DNA of 64,000 bases from Tenacibaculum sp. 190130A14a (GCF_964048965.1 NZ_OZ040189.1:3822501-3886500), one strand, 5' to 3'. Positions 26,926 through 36,866 are shown, numbered from the stretch's first letter. Notes: generated from the sequence alone by a model not told the origin. Numbers and translations: made by a program.

Positions 26926-27906
26926 TTATGCTGGTATCATCCACTTGAAATTAAATTTTGTATCAGGAACTACAATCCTTTCTGTAATTCGATACATTCT
27001 GTCTGGTAATTTCATTAAATAATCACGCGCCTTTTCTGCTTCTGGAGTTAAATTAGTTATCTTATCTATTTCCCAAGCATTGTTTAACTTCTTTAAAATA
27101 TCAACATAATCAAATCCTGTATACACACCTATTCTTTGTGCAACGGTAGAAAAGTCATCAAACAAACTTCCTTTAGCTTCAAAAGATTCTCTTAAATGCA
27201 TGGCTGGCATTACAATTTTATGCTTCATCATATGCTGAAAAGCCAACATCATTTCACTCGGATCAATCTTAAAGATTTCTTTTACAAACTCTGTATATGC
27301 TAAATGGTGACGCATTTCATCTCCAGCGATAATACGTGACATTTTAGCTAAAGCTTTATGGCCTTTTTTCTTAGCTATTTTAGCAACATTTAAATGTGAA
27401 ATGTACGTAGCTAATTCTTGAAAACTTGTATACACAAAATTCTTGTATGGATCTGTAGCAGTACCAATATCGAAACCATCGGCTATTAAATGCTGAGTAG
27501 AAATTTCGACTTCTCTCATATTTACTCTTCCTGACAAATATAAATACTTATTTAACACGTCTCCATGACGGTTTTCTTCAGCGGTCCACGCTCGTATCCA
27601 TTTTGCCCAACCATTATCTGGCTGTTGTGTTACTCCATCTAAATCAAGCAACCAAGATTCATAGGTTGGCAATGCTTCTTCTGTAATGGTATCTCCAACT
27701 AATACCACCCAAAAATCATCATCTAATTCTTTAGATATTTCTTGGATTTCTTTTACTTCATCTATAAAGGTATCTTTTTGAGAATTTGGTAAAAAATCGG
27801 TTGGTTGCCAAATTTTTTCAATTGGCACTAAAAACTTGTCTACAAAACTGTCAATATTTTTCTCCAGCGTTTGCATCACCTCCTTTCGGATGTTTTGTAT
27901 AGACAT
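26926..27906 (-). CDS. acyl-ACP desaturase (stearoyl-ACP delta-9 type)
   Basis: A 326-residue soluble di-iron desaturase. The diagnostic EExRH-type motifs are present: EENRHGDVL and GDEMRHHLAY, plus a first Glu in the LPTYESWL region. It introduces a cis double bond in acyl-ACP, using reduced ferredoxin; a 2Fe-2S ferredoxin gene is at 63555. It is the second gene after the PlsC-like acyltransferase (gap 16 nt), so a phospholipid supply role is likely. Confidence 0.9.
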   Translation of the reverse strand: MSIQNIRKEVMQTLEKNIDSFVDKFLVPIEKIWQPTDFLPNSQKDTFIDEVKEIQEISKELDDDFWVVLVGDTITEEALPTYESWLLDLDGVTQQPDNGWAKWIRAWTAEENRHGDVLNKYLYLSGRVNMREVEISTQHLIADGFDIGTATDPYKNFVYTSFQELATYISHLNVAKIAKKKGHKALAKMSRIIAGDEMRHHLAYTEFVKEIFKIDPSEMMLAFQHMMKHKIVMPAMHLRESFEAKGSLFDDFSTVAQRIGVYTGFDYVDILKKLNNAWEIDKITNLTPEAEKARDYLMKLPDRMYRITERIVVPDTKFNFKWMIPA

Positions 27907-27922
27907 ACTATATATTTAAGGG

Positions 27923-28654
27923 TTATTTAATCGATTTTGTGATTGTTTCTTCAACAGTAGCAATTAAATCATTAAACGGCAATGTACTTGCCTTTATTGG
28001 TGGGTGAGTTGTAATTTTAATAGGGCTGAACAATCCTAATGGAAATTTCCCATATTTAAATACTTTCCATGAGTTGTTTATAGTTAAAGGAACTATCAAT
28101 GCCTCTGGATTGTATTTTAAAAGCATTTTTAAACCATTTGGTGCAAAAGGCTTTGGTTTTCCCGTCCTGCTTCTTGTTCCTTCAGGAAAAATCACCGCAG
28201 ACCATTTTTTTTCATTGATTGTTTTTGAAAATCTTGCTAACTCGCCTAAAGCTTGTTTTCCATCCTTTCGGTCAATCAAAGCTGCTCCTCCATGTCGTAA
28301 ATTAAATGATACACTTGGAATTCCTTTTCCAAGTTCTTTCTTAGAAACAAATTTTGGATAATGCTTTCTAAAATGCCAAATAATTGGTGGAATATCAAAT
28401 GTACTTTGGTGGTTTGCCACAAAAATAAGTGTTTGATTTTCTGGTAAATCTTGTTCATTCTTAACGCGAACAGGTATTCCTAAAATCAACAATGATTTGA
28501 TTAAAAACCAATTCATAACATCTACAACCTTTTGGTGTCCTTTTTGCTGACCAAACAATTTTAGCCCCAGCCATTGTATAGGGTGAAAGATTAGCAATAG
28601 CATAAAGAATACAATTGCAAATATTGTTGATAAAATGTAGCTTAAAATTTTCAT
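27923..28654 (-). CDS. 1-acyl-sn-glycerol-3-phosphate acyltransferase (second PlsC-like)
   Basis: A 243-residue PlsC-family protein: N-terminal membrane segment (about 2-27), HX4D motif NHQSTFDIPP, and FPEGTRSRTGKP, the strongly conserved lysophosphatidate acyltransferase form. This copy has a more canonical motif than the PlsC at 15277, so it may be the main lysophosphatidate enzyme. I start at ATG 28654 (MKILSYIL), which begins the hydrophobic segment; an ATG at 28675 adds seven residues. It precedes the acyl-ACP desaturase. Confidence 0.87.
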   Translation of the reverse strand: MKILSYILSTIFAIVFFMLLLIFHPIQWLGLKLFGQQKGHQKVVDVMNWFLIKSLLILGIPVRVKNEQDLPENQTLIFVANHQSTFDIPPIIWHFRKHYPKFVSKKELGKGIPSVSFNLRHGGAALIDRKDGKQALGELARFSKTINEKKWSAVIFPEGTRSRTGKPKPFAPNGLKMLLKYNPEALIVPLTINNSWKVFKYGKFPLGLFSPIKITTHPPIKASTLPFNDLIATVEETITKSIK

Positions 28655-28682
28655 TTTTAATTTGATAAGTGGCAAAAATAAA

Positions 28683-28702
28683 AAATCCCGCGAAAGCGGG
28701 AC
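28683..28702 (-). terminator. rho-independent terminator
   Basis: TCCCGC/GCGGGA stem (28686-28691 and 28696-28701) with a GAAA tetraloop (TTTC on the minus-strand transcript), followed on the minus strand by TTTTT. It lies 13 nt after the stop of the membrane protein at 28715. Confidence 0.82.
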
Positions 28703-28714
28703 TATTATTTGATG

Positions 28715-29125
28715 TTAAAACCAATTATTCCAAGGAATTCTAGATAATATAAGTAATAAACCTATTCCGTAGAAAATAACAAAGGTTTTAAACTTTGCTT
28801 CACTTTTTACTTGTTTCTTATGTTTTGACCACCCTATTGTTATTGCTGCAATAGCCAAAATCATCATTAATGGGTGTTCTAAAGCTAACAAACGTACTGC
28901 TGAATCTTTCATATCTCCAAGGCCTCTTTGAAAACCTCCCATAAAATATACTAAGATTCCTACTAAGAATTGAATGTGTGTTGTTATTAATGTAAATAAA
29001 CCTAAACGGAATTCTTTATGCGTAAATTCTTTCTTTTGAATTAAACCAATTACCGCATTAACAACTGTATATATTAATACTGCCAATACTATATACGCCC
29101 AATAAGAGTGTAAAGTTTTTATCAT
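28715..29125 (-). CDS. four-helix membrane protein, unknown function
   Basis: A 136-residue integral membrane protein with four predicted hydrophobic segments (about 10-30, 44-64, 83-103 and 115-133). His residues lie at membrane borders (TLHSYWAY, THKEFRL, TTHIQFL, LEHPLMM), which recalls small b-type cytochrome-like proteins, but I cannot show heme binding. It looks like a conserved Bacteroidota protein; I do not assign a function. Single gene with its own terminator. Confidence 0.72.
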   Translation of the reverse strand: MIKTLHSYWAYIVLAVLIYTVVNAVIGLIQKKEFTHKEFRLGLFTLITTHIQFLVGILVYFMGGFQRGLGDMKDSAVRLLALEHPLMMILAIAAITIGWSKHKKQVKSEAKFKTFVIFYGIGLLLILSRIPWNNWF

Positions 29126-29243
29126 AATTTGTTAGTTTATGTGCATAAATGCACCGATCGTTATTTAAAAGTGTTACATTTTTTTGAAAAAGAAAATTTC
29201 CTTTTGTCTTAAAATTCTTTGTAAAAATACTGAATTTTAATCA

Positions 29244-29272
29244 TAAAAAAACCACCTCATTCGAGGTGGTTT
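29244..29272 (-). terminator. rho-independent terminator of the TonB receptor gene
   Basis: Stem AACCACCTC/GAGGTGGTT (29250-29258 and 29263-29271) with a 4-nt loop; on the minus strand it is followed by a T-run. It is 22 nt past the receptor stop. Confidence 0.85.
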
Positions 29273-29293
29273 CATATATTTTCTAAACGAGTC

Positions 29294-31858
29294 TTAGAAG
29301 TTTAATCTCATAGACGCATTCCAAGTAATTCCGTATCCGAAACGACCTTGATTGTTTCTATTGATTCCGTTCCAGTTTTCAGCTGGGTTAGCTGAAGCTG
29401 CATCGTTACCGTTTAAAGATTCTAAGTATAACTCATCTAATACGTTATCTACGTTTACTCTAAACTCAACACCTTTGATAAAAGTTCTTTCTTTTAACTG
29501 TGGTCTGAAGCTTAAACCTAAATCCATAGTATTATATGATGGTAATTCTAATGCTAAATCTCCTTCAGAGAATAATCTTGCATAGTAATTCCAAGTTGCA
29601 TCGAAAGTTAAGCTAGGTAAAACTCTATAGCTAGCAAAAAGTCCAGCAGTAGTTTGAGCAGCTCCTCCAACTTCTTTACCATCTAAATCTACAACTGCGT
29701 TAGAAGTAATTGTATTACCGTTTTGATCGAAAGTAGATTGTGTAGCGTTTCCATCGAAAGTCCAATCACCAATAGAAGCAAAACCATTTACTCTTAATCC
29801 TTCGAAAGGCTTAGTGAATACTTCTAATTCGATACCTTTATGTAATTGAGTTACACCTCTGTTTTGAGTTAAAACGAATGAAGGTGTTTCAGGAGTACCT
29901 GAAGAGAAGAAGTCAGTTCTGTTACCCCATCTAGTATAGTAAACGTTTAAGTTAATATCAACTTTTTCGCTTCCAAATTGGTAACCTCCTTCTAAACCTA
30001 ATACGTCTTGGTTTTCAACTGCAGGATTTACTAAAACATTAGAGTTTCTATCGTTAACAAATAAATCTGAGTGGAAAGGTTGACGAGAGTAGAAACCAGC
30101 ATTTAAGAATACTTTGTGTTGCTCTGCGATAAGGTAAGATCCACCACCTTTAATATTATATCCAATGTTAGATACTTTTTCTGACTTTTCAGAAACACCA
30201 GCTTGAGAAACGAAGTAAAACTCTTCTCTTTGGTGATCTTGATTAGATAATGCTCCTTGAATAAATCCAGAAATCTTATCATCAGCATACTCTAATTGTC
30301 CGAATACTCCGTAGTAAGTAATTACTTCTTCGTAATCTCTATCTAAACGTTGTCTTCTATCGTTGTTAGGGTTGAATAACATTCCCCATGGGCTAATTCC
30401 TCCAAAATCATTATCGATAGTATAAGGTTCTCCAACAAAACTGTTGTACTCCCATGGTCTAGTTGGGTCGTTAAATTGAATAGATCCTCCGTTGAATAAT
30501 TCAACAGCTCCTCTAAAGTGAACTCCGTTATAAGTTCTTACGTCAGCTCCAACATTTAAAGTTAAGTTGTCGTTTAATTGGTTTTCATAGTTAGTTACTA
30601 ATCCAAACCAGTCATGGTTGTTAAATGAACCTCTAGCGTAAGTTTCGCTATTCATTCCGTCTCTAGTTACAGAAGCAAAAGCACCTCTACCTAAAGATCC
30701 GTATAATACAGAAGATAATGAAGAAGATTCATTGATCTTGTAATCCCAAGATAAGTTAGCAACTGGCTTGTGGTAAATGTTACGTCCTCCAGGGTATTTA
30801 CCTGTGTTTCCTAAAGTATTAGGACTATCGATATCATCTCTATTCCAGCTGTTAAAACGGATTCCGTTATCTAAGAACGTTCCGATACTAGCTCTACCAG
30901 CAGCAGCGTGCCATTGTGGAGCTCCAGTAATCATAAAATTGAATGTATGATTTTCATTTGGTTGGTAACCTACAGATAAGAAGTAAGTTTGTCCTTGACC
31001 ATGAGTGAAATCAACATATCCATCACCTTGCCAGTGACCGAACATCCCTGCAAAAGACCATCCTTTTTCACTAACTCCAGTTGAGTAGTAAGCAGTAGTT
31101 TTAGTATAAGAGTTGTTTCCAACAGTTTGTCTGATGAAACCACCTTCTTTCTTATCAATTGTTTTAGTTACAATGTTTACTGTACCTCCAACAGAAGAGA
31201 TAGCTAATTTAGAAGATCCTAAACCACGTTGAACCTGTAAAGCTCTAGATACATCTAAAACTCCAGACCAGTTAGACCAGAACATTCTACCATCTTCCAT
31301 ACTGTTAATTGGCTGACCGTTTAATAAGAATGCAGTGTTTGTTTGATCAAAACCACGTAAAAACATTCTACCGTCTCCAAAACCACCAGCTTTGATGTTT
31401 TGTACAGATGGAGTAGATTTTAAAATTTCTGGTAAATCCCAAGCACCTGATTTAGCTTGAATTTCAGAAGCCTTAATCGTAGATACAGCGATAGGAGTTT
31501 TTCTATCCTCCGCTAAATCGATTACACCACCTCCAGTTACAACGATCTCATCTAATAAGTTAGAAACTTCTAATTGAATTGTTCCAACATTAGGATTTGC
31601 AGAAGTAAAAGCTACTTCTTTAGTCTTGTAACCAACAAAAGAAACTACTAAAGTTCCTGAAGTTGCGTTTGTGTTCAACATGAACTTTCCGTCAAAATCA
31701 GAAGCTGAACCATTAGATGTTCCTTTTTCTAAAACATTAGCTCCTGGTAATGGCTCACCGAAATCATCAACCACAACACCTGAAAGCTTAGTTTGTCCTA
31801 AAACTGCAGCAGAAATAAATAATAATGCTACAAGTAATAAATTGTTAAGTTTTTTCAT
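29294..31858 (-). CDS. TonB-dependent receptor with carboxypeptidase-like N-domain
   Basis: An 854-residue outer membrane receptor: signal peptide (residues 1-21, ending VLGQ), carboxypeptidase-regulatory-like domain (about 22-105, GASDFDGKF-type loop), plug (about 115-230; DLPEILKSTPSVQ, FLRGFDQTNTAFLLNGQPIN) and beta-barrel ending WNASMRLNF. No SusD gene is next to it, so it is a stand-alone transporter. The substrate is unknown. Codon choice appears more GC-rich than in the neighbours, as in strongly expressed genes. Upstream DNA (31909-31962) has repeated GTTAA blocks that may be an operator. Confidence 0.87.
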   Translation of the reverse strand: MKKLNNLLLVALLFISAAVLGQTKLSGVVVDDFGEPLPGANVLEKGTSNGSASDFDGKFMLNTNATSGTLVVSFVGYKTKEVAFTSANPNVGTIQLEVSNLLDEIVVTGGGVIDLAEDRKTPIAVSTIKASEIQAKSGAWDLPEILKSTPSVQNIKAGGFGDGRMFLRGFDQTNTAFLLNGQPINSMEDGRMFWSNWSGVLDVSRALQVQRGLGSSKLAISSVGGTVNIVTKTIDKKEGGFIRQTVGNNSYTKTTAYYSTGVSEKGWSFAGMFGHWQGDGYVDFTHGQGQTYFLSVGYQPNENHTFNFMITGAPQWHAAAGRASIGTFLDNGIRFNSWNRDDIDSPNTLGNTGKYPGGRNIYHKPVANLSWDYKINESSSLSSVLYGSLGRGAFASVTRDGMNSETYARGSFNNHDWFGLVTNYENQLNDNLTLNVGADVRTYNGVHFRGAVELFNGGSIQFNDPTRPWEYNSFVGEPYTIDNDFGGISPWGMLFNPNNDRRQRLDRDYEEVITYYGVFGQLEYADDKISGFIQGALSNQDHQREEFYFVSQAGVSEKSEKVSNIGYNIKGGGSYLIAEQHKVFLNAGFYSRQPFHSDLFVNDRNSNVLVNPAVENQDVLGLEGGYQFGSEKVDINLNVYYTRWGNRTDFFSSGTPETPSFVLTQNRGVTQLHKGIELEVFTKPFEGLRVNGFASIGDWTFDGNATQSTFDQNGNTITSNAVVDLDGKEVGGAAQTTAGLFASYRVLPSLTFDATWNYYARLFSEGDLALELPSYNTMDLGLSFRPQLKERTFIKGVEFRVNVDNVLDELYLESLNGNDAASANPAENWNGINRNNQGRFGYGITWNASMRLNF

Positions 31859-31908
31859 TGTTTAATTTAATAGTTATTAAATGCGACAGCAAAATTCTTG
31901 CTTTTATT

Positions 31909-31962
31909 GTTAACCAATATTAACTTAATGTTAAGTTTTTTAACGTTAACTTAACATTAGCC
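31909..31962. repeat. GTTAA direct repeats and 12-bp hairpin upstream of TonB receptor
   Basis: Blocks GTTAA (31909), ATTAA (31919) and GTTAA (31930) are spaced 10 and 11 bp, and TAATGTTAAGTT (31926-31937) pairs perfectly with AACTTAACATTA (31948-31959). Repeats of one helical turn are typical of OmpR/PhoB-family operators. It lies 50-100 nt before the receptor ATG and just after the pgi stop; there is no T-tract, so a terminator is less likely. Confidence 0.4.
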
Positions 31963-31977
31963 CTATGTAAACTCAAT

Positions 31978-33549
31978 CTAAGCTGATAACATTTTATTAG
32001 CCAATTCCTTACCCAGCTCTACTCCGAACTGATCGTACGAATATATATTCCAAACAATTCCTTGCACAAATATTTTATGTTCGTACATGGCTATTAACAT
32101 TCCTAATGTTTTTGGTGTAAGTTTCTCAAAAAGAATAGCATTGCTAGGTCTATTACCCTTAAACACTTTAAACGGTAATAGATCATTTACCTTTTCCAAA
32201 TTGTTAGACGTCTTTAATTCTAAATGAACTTCTTCTTTAGTTTTACCATAGGCTAATGCTTCCATTTGAGCATAGTAGTTCGCCATTAGCTTTTTATGAT
32301 GTCCTTCATATCCATACAGAGATTCTTTAAAACCAATAAAGTCTGCTGGAATTAATTTTGTTCCTTGATGCACCAATTGCATAAAGGCATGTTGCATATT
32401 TGTTCCAGAGCTACCCCAAACAATATTTCCTGTTTGGTAGGTTACTTCTTCACCATTTCTATCTACTCCTTTTCCATTACTCTCCATAATAGCTTGTTGT
32501 AAATAAGCTGGAAGTTTTTCTAAATATTGTGTATATGGTAAAATCGCTTCGGTCTCTGCATCGTGAAAATTATTATACCAAATACTTAATAGGGCCAACA
32601 ATACTGGAATGTTTTTATCAAAAGATGCTGTTTTAAAATGATTATCCATTTCTTCAGCTCCATTTAACAATTCTTTAAAGTTATCAAATCCTACAGCTAA
32701 TGCTATAGATAATCCTACTGCAGACCACAATGAAAATCTTCCTCCTACCCAATTCCACATAGGAAAGACATTCTTCTTATCGATACCAAAATTAGTAACC
32801 GCATCTAAATTAGTAGAAACAGCAACAAAGTGTTTAGGTACATCAAATAAAGTACCTGATTTTAAAAACCAATCTCTAATGGTATTTGCATTGGTTAATG
32901 TTTCTTGTGTTGTAAATGTTTTTGATACAACAACGAATAATGTAGTTTCTGGATTTACTTTTTTAAGAATTTCAGCTACATGATCACCATCAACATTAGA
33001 AACAAAATGCGTATTTAGTTTGTTCTTATAATATTTAAGAGCATCCACTACCATTGTAGGTCCTAAATCTGATCCTCCTATACCTATATTAACAACATCT
33101 GTGATGGCCTTTCCAGTATATCCTTTCCACTTACCAGAGGTTACTTTATTCGTAAATGCTTTTATTTTACGAAGTGCTGTTTGGATTTTTGGCTTAATAT
33201 CCTTCCCATCTATTAAAATAGGTTCTTCTGAATTACTTCTCAAAGCAGTATGTAATACCGCTCTTCCTTCTGTTGCATTAATAATATCTCCAGAAAAATA
33301 TTTTTCTATTGCATCTTCTAAATCAACTTCATTTGCTAAGTCTTTTAATAGACTCATCGTTTCATTTGTTACTAAGTTTTTAGAATAGTCAAGCTCTAGT
33401 TCGTTTAATTGAATACTAAAGTTTTCTTTCCTACACGCATCTTCTCTAAACAATTTCTTTAATTGAATAGATTCTGATACTTCTTGATAATGCTCAACAA
33501 GCTTTTTCCAAGCATCGGTTTGAGTTGGATTGATATTTTTTAATGCCAT
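31978..33549 (-). CDS. pgi: glucose-6-phosphate isomerase
   Basis: A 523-residue cytosolic enzyme interconverting glucose 6-phosphate and fructose 6-phosphate. Signatures are clear: [50 protein letters not shown] (PGI signature), [33 protein letters not shown] and the C-terminal [13 protein letters not shown]. Length is slightly under the E. coli form but normal for the group. It lies 9 nt after the M23 peptidase gene and is probably co-transcribed with it. Confidence 0.96.
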   Translation of the reverse strand: MALKNINPTQTDAWKKLVEHYQEVSESIQLKKLFREDACRKENFSIQLNELELDYSKNLVTNETMSLLKDLANEVDLEDAIEKYFSGDIINATEGRAVLHTALRSNSEEPILIDGKDIKPKIQTALRKIKAFTNKVTSGKWKGYTGKAITDVVNIGIGGSDLGPTMVVDALKYYKNKLNTHFVSNVDGDHVAEILKKVNPETTLFVVVSKTFTTQETLTNANTIRDWFLKSGTLFDVPKHFVAVSTNLDAVTNFGIDKKNVFPMWNWVGGRFSLWSAVGLSIALAVGFDNFKELLNGAEEMDNHFKTASFDKNIPVLLALLSIWYNNFHDAETEAILPYTQYLEKLPAYLQQAIMESNGKGVDRNGEEVTYQTGNIVWGSSGTNMQHAFMQLVHQGTKLIPADFIGFKESLYGYEGHHKKLMANYYAQMEALAYGKTKEEVHLELKTSNNLEKVNDLLPFKVFKGNRPSNAILFEKLTPKTLGMLIAMYEHKIFVQGIVWNIYSYDQFGVELGKELANKMLSA

Positions 33550-33558
33550 ACTAAAAGT

Positions 33559-34839
33559 TTAGTGAGTTGATAAAATTTCTAACTCTTTCTTAATAATTGG
33601 TTTTTTTTCTGGAAAAGGAATACTATCTAACTGATTTTTAAAAGGTTTAATATATTCCAAATATGAAGGTTTTATTTTTGGGTCTAAAGGTTCAGCTGCA
33701 GGTAATTTTTCTCTAAACGGATCTACCTGTCTACCATACTTCCAAAAACGATAACAAACGTGAGGTCCACTAGTGTTACCTGTCATTCCTACCCAACCTA
33801 TAATATCTCCTTGTTTTACATAATCTCCTACACGCACATTTCTTTTCTTCATATGTAAATATTGAGTAGAGTAAGTACTATTATGTTTTACCTTGACATA
33901 GTTCCCATTTCCTCCTCTTCTTTTCGATTCCACTACAGTACCACTTGCTGTAGTCATAATAGGAGTGCCATAAGGAGCAGCAAAATCAGTTCCTTTATGT
34001 GGTCTTACACGATTTCCATACAGTTTAATCCTACGTCTTAAATTATATCGTGAGGAGATTCTGTATTGAAATTTAATGGGTGATTTTAAAAATGCTCGAC
34101 GAAGCATATTTCCTTCCTGATCGTAATATTCAGCAATATTCTTTATGGTATCTGCCGTAAATCTGTATGCTTGTAAATCCTCTCCTTTATGATTAAAGAT
34201 GGCTGCCTTTATTTTTCCATACCCTACTAGGGTAGTATCGTTAATATATCGCTCTTCAAAAATCAGCTTAAATTTATCTCCTTTTTGTAATCGATAAAAA
34301 TCTAAAGTCCATGCATAAATATCTGCCACTCTATTGGTAAGTGTAGGTCGTAATCCTAAACTATCCATAGTTACCGATAAATTTGAATTTATTTCTCCCG
34401 CTATTTCTTTTTCAACAATTTTTACAGGCTCTTTATATTTATAAGCAGATATTATAGAATCTTTAAAATCAATTACCGTTGCATTGACTAAATTGTGTTT
34501 GTAAATAAAAACTTGTGCTTTCTCTAATGTGTCTTTAGAGGCTAATATCATATAGGGCTTACCCGTTCTTACCCTTCTAACATCAAAAGTATCTTTAATC
34601 TTAGTTGCTATTTCGTTAATTTTAGGATACATAACATGGTGGCGATCTAAAATTACCCCAAAGCTCTCACCACTTTTTATGGTATCATTGATTACTTTAT
34701 AATCGTCTAAATTAAATCCATAAGCATATACCGGCTCCGGAACCTCAATTTTAACAGGTTCTACAACTGGTTCTTTCTTTTCTTCTTTACACGAAAGAAA
34801 AGCGCCTACTATAAATAAAAAGAGGGCTATTTTTTTCAA
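33559..34839 (-). CDS. M23-family (LytM) peptidase lipoprotein with Cys at a zinc-ligand position
   Basis: A 426-residue envelope protein with a lipobox (FLSCKEEKK, Cys 17), a LysM/OapA-like N-terminal part (about 40-240) and a LytM domain (about 275-375). M23 zinc and catalytic residues: H281 and D285 in RPHKGTDFAAPYG, H329 in YLHMKK, and H360 in GPHVCYRFW. The second His of the usual HxH is Cys362. Cys can bind zinc, so the enzyme may still be active, or it may act as an activator like EnvC/NlpD. It would act on peptidoglycan cross-links. It precedes pgi by 9 nt. Confidence 0.87.
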   Translation of the reverse strand: MKKIALFLFIVGAFLSCKEEKKEPVVEPVKIEVPEPVYAYGFNLDDYKVINDTIKSGESFGVILDRHHVMYPKINEIATKIKDTFDVRRVRTGKPYMILASKDTLEKAQVFIYKHNLVNATVIDFKDSIISAYKYKEPVKIVEKEIAGEINSNLSVTMDSLGLRPTLTNRVADIYAWTLDFYRLQKGDKFKLIFEERYINDTTLVGYGKIKAAIFNHKGEDLQAYRFTADTIKNIAEYYDQEGNMLRRAFLKSPIKFQYRISSRYNLRRRIKLYGNRVRPHKGTDFAAPYGTPIMTTASGTVVESKRRGGNGNYVKVKHNSTYSTQYLHMKKRNVRVGDYVKQGDIIGWVGMTGNTSGPHVCYRFWKYGRQVDPFREKLPAAEPLDPKIKPSYLEYIKPFKNQLDSIPFPEKKPIIKKELEILSTH

Positions 34840-34935
34840 GTAGTAAGTTATTTTTTTGTTAGTAGTTCGAGCAAAAATACAAATAATTGCGATTGCTTCT
34901 TACACTTTAACAATAAGTAAACAACTTACTAATAA

Positions 34936-35715
34936 TTAATCAAATACTATTTGAAATGGATTTGCCAATCCTTTATATGCTTCTAATTCTGCTCTTAATG
35001 AGCCTACAGCCAAAGAGGCTTTCATTTTTACTGGAATTTTATTGGCGTCTGCAGTAATCCAAACAGTCACACTTTCCTGCTCCTTAAACACACGACCGGC
35101 TTGAACCAAAGGTCTGAATTTTTGAGTTTTTACTTTTCCGAATTTTGTTTTTAGTGTTTCATTTCCTAAAAAACGTAGTTTGAAAGGATAGCTTTTATTA
35201 TCAAAAAACATATCTACCGTAATTTCCTCTCCTTTTTTAAGTTGTTTCGTATTATAATTTCTAAGAAAGTAAAAGGTAGAAATCATGTCTTGCGGACTCT
35301 TGATAGAAACCGTAGTATCTTTTTGCTTTAAAAAATCTTGAATATAAGCAGTTTGATTTTCATAATTAAAGGTTGTATGACGATGTTTCTTATACCCTCC
35401 TTCATTAATTTTTCTTTTAAATAAATAAGGCTTTACCTCATTTACATCAAAATAACTCTCGTAAACATCATCTACTTTAAAAAACCAGCTTACCATACCA
35501 GAGGTCCATCCAGTTCCTCTTGCATGCAACACTTTCTTTCCATTTAATTCTTCTTCTGTTAGTTTTAATTCTGCGGTACCAGCTTTTAAAAATCCACTAT
35601 AACTCATTCTATATCTTAACCATTCACCTCCTTGAAATGCAGGTGTAGATTTTTCTTGAGCTTTTACATTGACCGTAAAAATAAATACAGCTATAAGGGT
35701 TATTATTTTTTTCAC
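34936..35715 (-). CDS. DUF3108 family exported protein
   Basis: A 259-residue protein with a signal peptide (MKKIITLIAVFIFTVNVKAQ) and a single beta-rich domain starting GEWLRYRMSYSGFLKAGTAEL, which is the DUF3108 pattern, with KTQKFRPLVQAGRVF and PVKMKASLAVGSLRAELE near the end. Probably periplasmic; function unknown. It lies 96 nt upstream of the M23 peptidase gene on the same strand; a link to envelope maintenance is possible but not shown. Confidence 0.83.
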   Translation of the reverse strand: MKKIITLIAVFIFTVNVKAQEKSTPAFQGGEWLRYRMSYSGFLKAGTAELKLTEEELNGKKVLHARGTGWTSGMVSWFFKVDDVYESYFDVNEVKPYLFKRKINEGGYKKHRHTTFNYENQTAYIQDFLKQKDTTVSIKSPQDMISTFYFLRNYNTKQLKKGEEITVDMFFDNKSYPFKLRFLGNETLKTKFGKVKTQKFRPLVQAGRVFKEQESVTVWITADANKIPVKMKASLAVGSLRAELEAYKGLANPFQIVFD

Positions 35716-35897
35716 AGGTTAAAATTTTATTATTAATCTAAATGTAAGTTTATCATAAAGCAGAAAATATTTCCAATTACTCATTCTCACATTTTAAACT
35801 TTAGTTTCTCCTTAAAAAGAAGCTACTCAAATTTACAATTGTTCTTTTCATACTTTCCAAACTTATGAAATATGATAGACAATTACCATTCCAAAAT

Positions 35898-35927
35898 AAA
35901 AAAAGAGGTTAAAACTAACCTCTTTTT
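35898..35927 (-). terminator. rho-independent terminator of kynA
   Basis: GAGGTTA/TAACCTC stem (35905-35911 and 35916-35922) with a 4-nt loop and A/T tracts. On the minus strand the T-run follows, 22 nt after the kynA stop. Confidence 0.82.
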
Positions 35928-35948
35928 AAACTTATTATTCCGTTAACA

Positions 35949-36866
35949 TTAAAATGTTCCCCAGTTTTTTAGTTCTTCTTCAGTCCATAAATATGGAAAG
36001 AAAATTCTTCGTTGATACTTTGGATGTAGGTATTTTCTCCAATTACTTCCTCCTGTAGCTTCTAAAGCAGTATCATCTCCTCCTAAATATTTACCAGCAG
36101 CGTTATAATGTGCCATTACCCATTTTACATTAACCGTGTAATCATAATGACGCATCGCTTCAATTAATTCCTTATTTTCTTGCACCTCTTTAGGTAGTTG
36201 TTTAAACTTTTTTGAAAGATTACAATCATTATAGTCTTCCATAAAATCAATAAACTCACCCATGTATTTCTTTTCAAACAACTTTAACAAGGTTGTCTTT
36301 TGTCCAGTAGAATAGTTCTTTCCAGCAGCTTGCCAATATAAATGATCATAGGCATTCTTGAATGACGAACTTCTGTCAATAGTATCTCTAAATCGGGCAT
36401 CTATTAAATTTATCAACTCTGTTGATGCAAATTCTATTTTTCTATATTGCGCACTTTGAAATCCACTTGCCGGAGTTAAAGTATTTCTAAACTTTAAATA
36501 TTGGTCTACGTCCATTCCTTCTCCCATTACGGAGAAAGAACTACTTAGAACATCAAAATATCTGCTAATTCTCATTAAGTGTTTTGTGAATTTTTCCGCA
36601 GATATGTCATTAGATTTTGCCACTTGATCTATTTCCCAAAGAATCATTTTAAACAACAATTCATTTACCTGATGATACATGATAAACACCATTTCATCTG
36701 GCTGTGTTGTTCTTGGTATTTGTAATCCTAAAAGCGCATCGGTTTGTATATAATCCCAGTAAGTAATTGGTTTACTCCAAAGTAATCCTTCTAACATAGC
36801 TTCTACTGGTACTCCTAACTCTTCGTATTTATTTTCTATTGATTTTAATATTTCTTCTTTACTCAT
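35949..36866 (-). CDS. kynA: tryptophan 2,3-dioxygenase
   Basis: A 305-residue heme dioxygenase opening the indole ring of L-tryptophan to N-formylkynurenine, the first step of the kynurenine route. Family segments are evident: TYWDYIQTDALLGLQIPRT, MVFIMYHQVNELLFKMILWE (His of the distal site), ASGFQSAQYRKIE and GTGGSNW-like ATGGSNWRKYL. I start at ATG 36866 (MSKEEILK); an in-frame ATG at 36899 adds 11 residues. A terminator-like hairpin lies between it and hppD, so it may be its own unit. Confidence 0.92.
   Translation of the reverse strand: MSKEEILKSIENKYEELGVPVEAMLEGLLWSKPITYWDYIQTDALLGLQIPRTTQPDEMVFIMYHQVNELLFKMILWEIDQVAKSNDISAEKFTKHLMRISRYFDVLSSSFSVMGEGMDVDQYLKFRNTLTPASGFQSAQYRKIEFASTELINLIDARFRDTIDRSSSFKNAYDHLYWQAAGKNYSTGQKTTLLKLFEKKYMGEFIDFMEDYNDCNLSKKFKQLPKEVQENKELIEAMRHYDYTVNVKWVMAHYNAAGKYLGGDDTALEATGGSNWRKYLHPKYQRRIFFPYLWTEEELKNWGTF

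Noticed and set aside
28461..28724. 87-codon minus-strand frame over the start of the second PlsC-like gene
   Set aside because: It overlaps the real reading frame on the same strand and the terminator at 28683, without recognisable protein features.
29294..31858. SusC of a polysaccharide utilisation locus
   Set aside because: No SusD-like lipoprotein, glycoside hydrolase or sulfatase lies near this receptor or any other in the window.
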